Source: Candidatus Sumerlaeota bacterium (GTDB taxonomy: Bacteria; Sumerlaeota; Sumerlaeia; SLMS01). From it: a DNA stretch of 35,167 nucleotides. The notes under the pieces were generated by a model, which made no database searches, had not been told where the DNA came from, and was given only the letters and a program-made list of their open reading frames with translations. Below, piece by piece: positions 1 through 7,652 of the stretch; within the stretch, counting starts at the first letter, position 1; the number at the start of each line of letters is the position of its first letter. Both the position numbers and the translations under genes were made by a program. The stretch is from the NCBI GenBank assembly GCA_007132505.1, contig SLOM01000132.1:1-35167 (forward strand), written 5' to 3'.

Positions 1-2693
1 AAGGGGCAGCTGTCCGCCTCGTTGGGCACGCCGTCGCCGTCGAAGTCATTGAAGGAGAAGATTCCGCGCTCGCCGGTGTTTGTGATGATGTTGACGTTGG
101 GGATGACGCTCGACCCGACGGGGATCGGGAAGGCCACCCGTGGATCGTCCGCGTATATCTCGTTGGGGAAGTTGCGCGGGAAGCCGTTCTCCACCCGCCG
201 GAGCTTCATCTGCAGCTCGTTGGCGGGCTCGCTCACCATGGCGTAACCGAGGCCCATGGAGATTTCGTGATACACTTCCTCGCCCGGAGTGGGGAGCACT
301 TCCTGCGGTTCGTACCGGACGATGACGGTCGGGGTCATCGTGACTTCGGGATCGGGGAAGTACTCCTCCCCGAGGATCTGACCGGTCGGCTCGTAACGCC
401 AGATATCGAGGTCGGGAACCTCGAAGGGATCCACCGTGATGAGGCGGTCCGGAACGGACAGTTCATCGGGGACAAGGTTGGTCAGGATGCCGGCGCGGAT
501 CAGGGGCGCGTGGGTCACATCCTCCCAGTAAACCAGGGGTGGCACGGACGGTTCGCCCGGGCCGCCGTAGCCGCGGCTGCGGGTCACGCGCTGGCCCCGG
601 ATATACAGATAGGGGTTGTACATCGCATCGCTGAAGGCCGGGTGGTGCAGGTGCGCCAGACCGAACTTCTGCGGCTGATTGGTCAGGTTGCGGTAGAGGT
701 AGGAAATCTTGACGCCCCGGTCCTCCTTCATCGGGCCGAAGAGTCCGGGTACTACCGCGTCCTCAAATTCCTTGATCTCGAAAAGCTGCACCAGCTCACC
801 AATTGTAACGCCGAAATTGTCCTGGATTGTGTGGACCATTTCGATCTCGTACTGCTGGGCCAGATGGTTCTCCGTGATGCGGACGTAATCGGCGAACTGG
901 AAGTTGAAGCCGTTGCTGCGCTCGTCCAGGTAGATCGTGCGCTCCTGGCCGGGGATTCCGGCCGCGAGTACGATCTTGGCCACCGTGTGCTGGGTCTGTG
1001 CGAAGGAGCGCGGCACGGTGAGCGTCGGGCCCTGTGCGATGCCGATGCGGAAGCCACCGGTGGGCAGGAAGGTCAGCTCGATTTCCTCGCCGTCCACTTC
1101 CACCGTGACCGGCTCGGCGAGCGCCTCGCCCTCGAGCTCGATTTCGATAAACCGGCCGGTGACCAGGTTCGGTGCGGGCTGCGCTGTCGGGTCCACGAAG
1201 ATGTCCCCGCTGCCCGGCACGGGCGCCTCGTCCGAGACGCCGCCGAACCACTCGATGGGGAAGTCGTCCACCGCCTCCACACCGGTCAGCTCGACGGTCA
1301 GCGAATCCTCGGTGCCGACCGAGACACCTTCCTCGCGCGGAGCCGCCAGCACGTACCAGTTCCCCGGCGGCAGGCCCTTGATCTCGTAAGCGCCGCTGAG
1401 GTGCTGGCGGAAAAACTCGTAGTAGAGCGACGTATCGGCACCATCGTGGATGTACTTTAGGACCTGGTTGATGCCAGTGAGGGTGTGGGCTTCGAGCCGG
1501 ATGGGCCCCACGTTGCGCTCAAGGTTTCCAAAGCGGCCGATGTTCGCCACCGTGTCCAAGTCAATGCGCCCGCCGGGGGGAAGCGGCCGGCCGACGTAGA
1601 TCGGCTGGTCCCAGATGGCGCCGCTGGGCCCGAAGGAGCCGGTGTGGCCGAATTCGTTGACCACCGCCCCGTCGAAGAGATTCCCCGAGATCCCGCCGCC
1701 CTGGGCGCCGCCGTAGACAGACCAGAGGCTGATCTTGTCGTCGAGAGCCACCTCTCCGCGCAGGTCGTAGGGGTTCGTCTGGAATTCCGAGTTGGCGTCG
1801 CCCGCGACGATGTAGGAGCGGGAGAGCGTCGCATTGTAAAGGTGGGATTCCGCCAGGCCGAGGGCCCGGCCGATGGCCTTGTGGAAGACCGCCTCGATAT
1901 CAATTGTGCCGACAACATCCTGCATTTCGAGGCCGCGATTGGCCAGGTCGCTCGGATCGGAGGGATACTGGTTCCACTCCGCCAGGCCGGCCATGACGAT
2001 ATCCACGTCAATCAGCTCACCGCCCTCGTAGGTACGAGAGGGCAGGATGAGGCGCAGTTCCTCGCTGGTGACGCCCTCGCCGGCTTCGTCCTCGCCGCGG
2101 ATCGTGATGATGTCGAGGTCTTCCCCGTCGAAATCCACGGAGATGCGCTCGGCCACGTTCACGTTGTCGCGCGTGTCGAATTCGCGCTCCACATAGGTAT
2201 AGACAGGGTTGAACAACAGGCCGTCGCCCAGCGGGTTGTCCGGGTCGCGGAAGGTGACCACGTTGAACCCGTCAATCGCGGCGCGTGTGGGGCCGAAGTC
2301 AAGGTAGGGGATACCGAAGGACGCGGCGTCCTCCGAGAACATGGGCGACCGCAGGTTGATTTTCTCCGGGCCCACGTCATCCCAGGCATCCACCGCCCGG
2401 CCGAGCGCGCGGAAGATGGCGTCGTCCGTGATCGGGTCCACCGGGTCGTTCGTTCCCGGGTCGAGAACGGTGTCGCCGTAGGAGAACGGCGGGCGGAACA
2501 GGTAGAACCGCACGCCCGAGCCCTCCGGCCATCGCAGAGTCGTCCGGATGCGCAGGTCGTCCTCGGTCCGCTCCTGGTCCATGGAGTCTATGTAGTTGAC
2601 CATGTAACCATGGCCCGCCGGGGCCGGTACGGCCAGGAGGACAAGTGCCGCCAAAGCGGCTCCGATCAAGGTGGCTGAACGGGTTATCGCCAC
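1..2693 (-). CDS. Large secreted protein with degenerate matrixin-like domain and TSP3-type repeat (C-terminus cut by window edge)
   Basis: The frame is open from a GTG at 2693 to the window edge, giving about 897 residues and then a partial codon. A GAGGAG ribosome site lies 7 bases before the GTG. Residues 1-26 form a signal peptide (hydrophobic core, then APAG), so the product is exported. Residues 272-283 read KAIGRALGLAES inside a segment otherwise built like the matrixin/metzincin helix HExGHxLGLxHS: the glycines and leucines are kept, but the three His ligands and the catalytic Glu are K, A, R and E. I infer a matrixin-like fold without zinc protease activity. The last visible residues (about 883-897) are a DxDGDGxxxxxDxCP repeat, as in thrombospondin type 3 calcium-binding repeats. 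The gene lies 60 bp after the secreted protein at 2754-3668 and is probably in one operon with it. Function unknown; a structural or binding role is possible. Confidence 0.8.
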   Translation of the reverse strand, partial: MAITRSATLIGAALAALVLLAVPAPAGHGYMVNYIDSMDQERTEDDLRIRTTLRWPEGSGVRFYLFRPPFSYGDTVLDPGTNDPVDPITDDAIFRALGRAVDAWDDVGPEKINLRSPMFSEDAASFGIPYLDFGPTRAAIDGFNVVTFRDPDNPLGDGLLFNPVYTYVEREFDTRDNVNVAERISVDFDGEDLDIITIRGEDEAGEGVTSEELRLILPSRTYEGGELIDVDIVMAGLAEWNQYPSDPSDLANRGLEMQDVVGTIDIEAVFHKAIGRALGLAESHLYNATLSRSYIVAGDANSEFQTNPYDLRGEVALDDKISLWSVYGGAQGGGISGNLFDGAVVNEFGHTGSFGPSGAIWDQPIYVGRPLPPGGRIDLDTVANIGRFGNLERNVGPIRLEAHTLTGINQVLKYIHDGADTSLYYEFFRQHLSGAYEIKGLPPGNWYVLAAPREEGVSVGTEDSLTVELTGVEAVDDFPIEWFGGVSDEAPVPGSGDIFVDPTAQPAPNLVTGRFIEIELEGEALAEPVTVEVDGEEIELTFLPTGGFRIGIAQGPTLTVPRSFAQTQHTVAKIVLAAGIPGQERTIYLDERSNGFNFQFADYVRITENHLAQQYEIEMVHTIQDNFGVTIGELVQLFEIKEFEDAVVPGLFGPMKEDRGVKISYLYRNLTNQPQKFGLAHLHHPAFSDAMYNPYLYIRGQRVTRSRGYGGPGEPSVPPLVYWEDVTHAPLIRAGILTNLVPDELSVPDRLITVDPFEVPDLDIWRYEPTGQILGEEYFPDPEVTMTPTVIVRYEPQEVLPTPGEEVYHEISMGLGYAMVSEPANELQMKLRRVENGFPRNFPNEIYADDPRVAFPIPVGSSVIPNVNIITNTGERGIFSFNDFDGDGVPNEADSCP

Positions 2694-2753
2694 GTCACTG
2701 CTCCTCGGAAGAATTGACTGAAGGAAGGTGTGCGGTCTTGAGCTGCTCACGGG

Positions 2754-3668
2754 TTAGTCGTCTCCTTGGCTTTCCTGCCCGGCCACGCCGTGCCAGCGCC
2801 TTGCGATGTCGGCCTTCTCCTCTTCGCTCAGCTCGCCGGCCTGGTGCTGTTCCACCGAGCGGCGCAGAGCGTCGAGCATCTCGTCGTCGTAGTACGCCAT
2901 TTGGGGCAGGGGGTCGAAGCCGCGCAGAACTGCCGTGCTCTTGCGTTCCGGCACGGAGAAGACGCCATAGACCCCGGGGATCTGCTTCAGCCGCGCGTTG
3001 TCGTCCGCCAGTGACTTCTGTTCGGCCGCCAGCTCATGCAGGGCGGTGCTGACCTGGGAGTAGTTGAACGCCTCGGAGGGCAGCTCGGGGGAGCGGGCCG
3101 CTGCGGAGGAGGTCACCTTGGCCGCTTCGTCCACGCCGATGCCCGAGTTCTTGTCCCAGTCCGCCGTGGCGTAACCGGGGACGCGCTCGATCCGGAGCTT
3201 GCCCTGCCGGCCGCCGACCACCTGCGGGCTGGCAACGAGGGGCGACTCGGCGTTGAAGCGCTCCTTGTCCTTCTCGGAGAGACGCTCGTAGGGCCGGCTC
3301 AGGAAGAGGATCGCCTGCTCGCCCTTGCGGAACTGGGCGATGGTGGGGACGTGCTGCACGATACCGCCGTAGCGGCCGCCCTGATGCGTGAGCGTCTCCT
3401 GCCCCGACATGGCGCCCTTGAAGTTCTCGAGCACGTCGAACCGCACGTCGGTGACGATGCGGCCGTTCCAGACCCGGGAGCGTGTTTCGACCACCTCGAC
3501 CGTGATGATGTCGTCCGCGATGGCGGTCATCTCCTCGATGCTGAGGGGGACGGCCCCTGCTTGGGCCCGCGGGGCCACAAGGGCAAAGGCGGCGAGAAGC
3601 GCCGCCACCATGAGGCCGATTCCGGCACGCGGCCGGCTGCTAGTCCTGAAAAGCGGGATTGAAAACAC
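2754..3668 (-). CDS. Secreted protein of unknown function
   Basis: About 304 residues from a GTG at 3668, which overlaps the end of the upstream pilin gene by about 29 bases; GGAGG lies 11 bases before it. This start gives a good signal peptide: an Arg-containing n-region, a hydrophobic stretch MVAALLAAFALVAP, and an AQA cleavage site near residue 37. An ATG at 3611 is an alternative but would leave no positive n-region. The mature N-terminal half (VPLS, then a strand-rich segment with a GRI-TDV pattern, GGRYGG and GEQAILFL) resembles a secreted family often found beside matrixin-like proteins in PVC and Sumerlaeota-like genomes; this is from memory, not a search. The C-terminal half is charged and helical. 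The gene sits between a pseudopilin and a degenerate matrixin protein. No catalytic motif recognised. Confidence 0.75.
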   Translation of the reverse strand: MFSIPLFRTSSRPRAGIGLMVAALLAAFALVAPRAQAGAVPLSIEEMTAIADDIITVEVVETRSRVWNGRIVTDVRFDVLENFKGAMSGQETLTHQGGRYGGIVQHVPTIAQFRKGEQAILFLSRPYERLSEKDKERFNAESPLVASPQVVGGRQGKLRIERVPGYATADWDKNSGIGVDEAAKVTSSAAARSPELPSEAFNYSQVSTALHELAAEQKSLADDNARLKQIPGVYGVFSVPERKSTAVLRGFDPLPQMAYYDDEMLDALRRSVEQHQAGELSEEEKADIARRWHGVAGQESQGDD

Positions 3669-4329
3669 GGCTGCCGTTTCCTCCAGGGTTTTCGAATCGG
3701 TAGATGTTGCCGAGACTGAGTGTCCCGTTCGTCGGGTCATACTCCTGATCGAAGTGGACAAAATTGTCCCGCTCAGGAGGATAATTCCCGAGGTTGAAGC
3801 TTCCACGGCCAAACTGGCCATCGGGGCCAACGGACATGATGGCCCACCCGTAGCGGTTGTCGTCGCGGCCCGCACGGGTAGACCTCACACGCTGCACCAT
3901 TTCCGGGGGGTAGAAATCGAGCAGATTGTTGGGGTACGCAATCCGATTCTCGAAGACGTCCTCCGGAATGGCGGAAATATAGGAGATCGGGGTGGTGAAC
4001 CGGCTCAGGTCCAGAGCGCGGGTCGTCACGTCCCCCACGCCGACGTTGGACCCCCGGGGCCATTGGTCCCGCGGGGGGTGTGTGCCGTTGTCCAGCCGGT
4101 ACTGCTCCACGGCGGTGGCGAGCACGCGCTGGTCGGACTTCACCCGGGCGACCTTCGAGCGCGTTTGCGCCTCGAGGAAGTTCGGCACCGCGATTGATGC
4201 GAGAATGGAGATGATCGCTACCACCACCAGCAGTTCGATCAAAGTGAAGCCACCTTGTCCGAGGCTCCGACCAGCGGAGCGCCCCGGACGTCCGTGGCCA
4301 AGGGGAATTGCACTGCGTCCTGCCTTCAT
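3640..4329 (-). CDS. Type II secretion / type IV pilin-like protein (pseudopilin)
   Basis: 229 residues from the ATG at 4329, preceded by AGGA. A basic leader of about 29 residues ends in G-G before FTLIELLVVVAIISILAS, the classic prepilin peptidase site and class III signal with Glu at +5. After the hydrophobic helix comes the pattern NFLEAQTRSKVARVKSD, common in GspG-like pseudopilins of PVC and neighbouring phyla, then a globular domain containing SVGPDGQFG. Expected role: inserted in the inner membrane, cleaved and methylated by prepilin peptidase, then assembled into a pilus or pseudopilus. No secretion ATPase, secretin or peptidase gene lies in the window. A longer frame reaches 4395 but lacks a better start. 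It is the first gene of the leftward operon with the two secreted proteins. Confidence 0.88.
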   Translation of the reverse strand: MKAGRSAIPLGHGRPGRSAGRSLGQGGFTLIELLVVVAIISILASIAVPNFLEAQTRSKVARVKSDQRVLATAVEQYRLDNGTHPPRDQWPRGSNVGVGDVTTRALDLSRFTTPISYISAIPEDVFENRIAYPNNLLDFYPPEMVQRVRSTRAGRDDNRYGWAIMSVGPDGQFGRGSFNLGNYPPERDNFVHFDQEYDPTNGTLSLGNIYRFENPGGNGSRVFNPAFQD

Positions 4330-4824
4330 GAGGAGTCCTGCTTTCAATTGTGTGGGGGGTACGATAGGGGGGCGAGCCCTGGGACCATGCCACAACTCCG
4401 GGTATCCTCCACTGCTCCTCCGGCGCGGTCCTGGGGGGCAGCAGGCGCGAGGGGCGCCGCCGCGGTCCGGGCTCTCTGATGGCCTGATGCCGGCCAGTTC
4501 CGGATACCTTGGAGGGCCTCCGGTTTACGTCAAGGCCAGACTGTCCCGCAGGCACGTGGCGGGTGTATCCCCCGGGCTTCGTGGGGTGACGTCCGTGACC
4601 CACTTGGCAGCGGTCCACCGAACCCTGCGAGACCTGCCCGATCTCACAGGGCCGGGTAGAGGCGAAACAACGCACCAAAACAGCGAAAACACCTGCGGAT
4701 GCAGACCCAATCGCAGGAGATTTCCGTTCTGCTGTTCGGCCGGATGGCGTGCTCCAGCCGGAAGAAATCATCCGCCGATTGCGCCGATTCACGCCGATAA
4801 GGGGCGGTTGCGTTTCATCCCAGG

Positions 4825-4920
4825 GGACCCCGCCAAGGGGTCCAAGATGGTAGCCGGTGGTTGAGCGAAGCGACACCACCGGTAACCGGCGCGCGATTGC
4901 CCCGACCCCGGGCAGGGGTC
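4825..4920. repeat. Cluster of three short hairpins (REP-like)
   Basis: Three perfect inverted repeats lie in tandem. 4825-4843 is GGACCCC-gccaa-GGGGTCC. 4854-4882 is CCGGTGGT, a 13-base loop, then ACCACCGG. 4904-4920 is GACCCC-gggca-GGGGTC. The outer two are near copies of each other and flank the central one. This resembles composite REP/BIME elements, which are often moved by RAYT transposases; no such gene is visible here. A transcription terminator is less likely because no T-run follows. Confidence 0.6.
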
Positions 4921-4948
4921 GCAGCCTTTGCCCACCGTTATGGAAGAA

Positions 4949-5035
4949 GAACTCACCGCGGAGGACCGAAGGCGCGGAGGGAACGAAAGGTTCCATCACA
5001 GGCACCGTTGTGCCGTGGCGCCGTGGCGTGAGTTC
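4949..5035. repeat. Imperfect inverted repeat with GAACTCAC arms
   Basis: GAACTCAC at 4949-4956 is mirrored by GTGAGTTC at 5028-5035. Each arm is followed inward by short C/G-rich periodic units (gcggagg-type on the left, ccgtggcg-type on the right). It is non-coding and looks like a dispersed intergenic repeat. Whether it recurs in the genome cannot be seen from this window. Confidence 0.4.
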
Positions 5036-5300
5036 CATGAGAAGGAGGAGCACGCAACGGCGTTACGACGCAACGAAGAGGGAGCGCGGTCACGGCCTCA
5101 CCAGTCATCCGCCGACGTGTCAGACCCCCTCGAAATGGCGGGATGCACCCGCACGTGGCGGGGCGAAATCGCCCCGGGGACACGATTTGCCTTTGCCGGA
5201 TCCCCTCCGCACGACAGAAGAAAGGGTGTGGATGGAGACGGGAAGGCCCCGGAAGGCCTGACCGCTATCCTGCCTCCCGCGGAGTATCCGTGATTCTCTC

Positions 5301-7652
5301 ATGCGCCTGACACCGCTGTCCCGCGAAGTCCGGAAGTTCCACCGCGTGCCGCCCGAGGAAAAACCCCGGCGCGACATCGCCCGCTGGCTGGTCCTTTTCG
5401 CTGTCTTCGCGATTACCCTCCTTCTCACGAGCCCCTTCTACTTCACCCGTCCACCTGTGGCCGAGGCCGGGGAGCGCCTGCCCGAGGCGCCGGTGCGCGC
5501 CGCAATCACCTTCGACCACGTCCTCCTGAGCACCTTGGAGGAGTGGGAGGAGGAGCGCGAGCAGCGGCACCCGCGGGTTTACGTCTATGACCCGGCGGTC
5601 CGCGACGAGGTGCTGCGCCAGTTCGAGGGGCTTCTGACGACCGTGGACGCGCTGGAGACCGAGGAGGCGGACGCTGCCGACGTGGCCGCCTCGCTCCGCC
5701 GGCGCGACGCCCGCTTCGCCTTCCTCAGTGGCACCGAGGCCCTCAACTTCGTGCGCGCCATGAAGGACCCACGCCTCCAGCAGGCACTCCGGCTGGTCAT
5801 CCGGGAGGCCTACGAGGACCGCGCCGTGGCTGAGCGGCTGATCTTCCTCCGCGCCCACCAGCAGGACGGCGTGGCCCGGATCGTCTCCCCCCGCGAGCCC
5901 GTCGTCAGTCCCCGCGACCTGGCCGAACGGGCCCTCCCCTTCCCGGTGGACTGGTACGAGTGGAATCCCCTCCTGATTGCCCGTCTGGCCGAACAGTTCG
6001 GCACGTCAACTCCTCCCGTCCAGGCGGAGCAGGCAGGCCGCACCCTGCTCACCACCATCATCCAGCCCAACATCGTCTTCGACGAGGGACTGACACGCGA
6101 GGCCTACGAGAACTATCCGCGCGGCGACCTCTCCACCACGTTCGAGCAGGGTGAGGTGCTCGTCAGCGAGCAGGCCGCCGAGAGGGAGCTGACCGAAGAG
6201 GAGGCGGACCTGATCGCCGCCCACCGCGCGACCGTCAACCGCCAGCACAACGTGCGTCTGGCAGGCCACGGGCTTTTCGTCCTGATCGTCTTCCTCATCC
6301 TTTCCTTCTACGTTCTCAAGTTCAGCCGTGACTTCCAGTTCACCACCTACAACGTGGTGCTGATTTCCCTGCCGGTTGTGCTGGCGCTGACGCTGCAGGG
6401 CTTCATCCTGCTGCTGGCAGAGGGGATCACCGACAAGGTGGGCTACCTTTTCCCCGCCGGTGCGATCGGGATGCTGGGGGTACTGCTGCTGGACGTCCGG
6501 ATGGCCCTGCTCCTGGTGACGTGGGGGTGCCTGCTCTTCGGGCTGCAGGTGGACCTGGACTACCAGTACGTCATCGTGGGCCTTTTTGGCGGATATACCG
6601 CAGTGGCGGCGATCTACAGCATCCGCCGGCGCTGGGAGGTCTTCCGCGCGAGCATCTTCATTGGCCTCGTGCAGGGTGCGGTCATCCTGGTCACCGCCTA
6701 CATCCAAAACCCGGTGCACATCCCGCTGGACTTGGCGGCGATCGGCCTGGTGGGGGGCATCGCCAGCTTCCTCGTCCTGGCCATCCTTCCGGTGTTCGAG
6801 CGGTTCGGTATCGTGACGGACATGCAGCTCCTCGAACTGACGGGCCTCCATCAGCCGCTGCTCCGCCAACTCGAGGAGGCGGCGCCTGGCACCTGGCAGC
6901 ACACGCTCAACGTGACCAAGCTGGCCGAGGCCGCCGCCACCGCCATCGGCGTGAACTACCTCCTGGTGCGTGGCGGATGCTACTACCACGACATCGGGAA
7001 GACCCGCAAACCGGAGTACTTCACCGAAAACCAGATCACCGCCGAAGACAAGATGCGCCACGCCGAGCTGAAACCCCAGATGTCCACCCTCATCATCAGG
7101 AACCACGTGAAGGAAGGCGTGGAGATGGCACGCCGGGCAGGGGTCCCGGAGCGCATCATTGACTTCATCCGCCAACACCACGGCACGAGCGTCATCAGCT
7201 ATTTCTATCACAAGGCCCTCGAATCGCAGGCTCGCGGCGAGAGCAAGGAGCCCGTCCGCATCGAGGACTACCGCTACCCGGGCCCGAAGCCCCAGACCAT
7301 CGAAGCGGCCATCGTCATGCTCGCTGACAGCGTGGAAGCCATCGCCACCGCCAAGCTCTCCTCCCGCACGGTGCGCGAGGACGATATCCAGCAGATCGTC
7401 CGCACCACCATTTTTGAAAAATTCAACGACGGACAATTCGACGAGTCCAACCTGACCCTGCGCGACCTGAACACCATCCGGGAGGTCTTCGTGAAGGTTC
7501 TGAAGTCGCGCTTCCACACCCGGATTGACTACCCGAAGCGGCCCTCGCTGAGCCGCGTGCAGCGCGAACGCCGTGATGCCGAGAAACCCCACAGCGGGTC
7601 CGGCGAGACCAACAGGACCGAGGTGGAGCGGCAGGCGGCGGCATCCGGATGA
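5301..7652 (+). CDS. 7TM-HD family phosphohydrolase (PgpH-like, predicted cyclic di-AMP phosphodiesterase)
   Basis: 783 residues. Order: short basic N-terminus; one membrane segment (about 28-46); an extracytoplasmic domain to about residue 320 (7TMR-HDED-like); several consecutive membrane helices (about 321-500); then a cytoplasmic HD domain. Metal-binding pattern visible: H534, H563-D564 in YYHDIGK, H602, H626-H627 and a later Asp near 676. This is the arrangement of Listeria PgpH and Bacillus YqfF, which hydrolyse cyclic di-AMP; that substrate is inferred from the family. In many genomes the gene sits beside phoH and ybeY, which are absent here. Its TGA overlaps the ATG of the next gene (ATGA), so the two are likely translationally coupled. 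The C-terminal tail of about 35 residues is charged and low in complexity. Confidence 0.92.
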   Translation: MRLTPLSREVRKFHRVPPEEKPRRDIARWLVLFAVFAITLLLTSPFYFTRPPVAEAGERLPEAPVRAAITFDHVLLSTLEEWEEEREQRHPRVYVYDPAVRDEVLRQFEGLLTTVDALETEEADAADVAASLRRRDARFAFLSGTEALNFVRAMKDPRLQQALRLVIREAYEDRAVAERLIFLRAHQQDGVARIVSPREPVVSPRDLAERALPFPVDWYEWNPLLIARLAEQFGTSTPPVQAEQAGRTLLTTIIQPNIVFDEGLTREAYENYPRGDLSTTFEQGEVLVSEQAAERELTEEEADLIAAHRATVNRQHNVRLAGHGLFVLIVFLILSFYVLKFSRDFQFTTYNVVLISLPVVLALTLQGFILLLAEGITDKVGYLFPAGAIGMLGVLLLDVRMALLLVTWGCLLFGLQVDLDYQYVIVGLFGGYTAVAAIYSIRRRWEVFRASIFIGLVQGAVILVTAYIQNPVHIPLDLAAIGLVGGIASFLVLAILPVFERFGIVTDMQLLELTGLHQPLLRQLEEAAPGTWQHTLNVTKLAEAAATAIGVNYLLVRGGCYYHDIGKTRKPEYFTENQITAEDKMRHAELKPQMSTLIIRNHVKEGVEMARRAGVPERIIDFIRQHHGTSVISYFYHKALESQARGESKEPVRIEDYRYPGPKPQTIEAAIVMLADSVEAIATAKLSSRTVREDDIQQIVRTTIFEKFNDGQFDESNLTLRDLNTIREVFVKVLKSRFHTRIDYPKRPSLSRVQRERRDAEKPHSGSGETNRTEVERQAAASG

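Larger units (their letters stand above)
4330..5300. other. Gene-poor intergenic region with repeat-like structures
   Basis: About 970 bp between the divergent pilin and HD phosphohydrolase genes. Reading frames here show no plausible protein, ribosome site or motif. The stretch holds three hairpins in a row (4825-4920), a pair of inverted GAACTCAC/GTGAGTTC arms (4949-5035), and a GGTATCC/GGATACC inverted pair (about 4402 and 4501). It must also contain the two divergent promoters, but I see no convincing -35/-10 pair. Confidence 0.6.

Noticed and set aside
267-2678. Two long plus-strand frames, 397 codons each (267-1460 and 1485-2678)
   Set aside because: They lie antisense to the open minus-strand gene that has a signal peptide, ribosome site and recognisable motifs. 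The plus-strand frames show no protein features and are typical antisense openness in G+C-rich DNA.
3773-5053. Minus-strand frame of 426 codons covering the pilin and the upstream spacer
   Set aside because: It is out of frame with the pilin, extends through hairpin repeats, has no ribosome site and a Pro/Arg-rich random composition.
4330-5300. Possible small RNA or terminator in the hairpin cluster
   Set aside because: The hairpins have no following T-run and no clear promoter; a repeat element explains them better.
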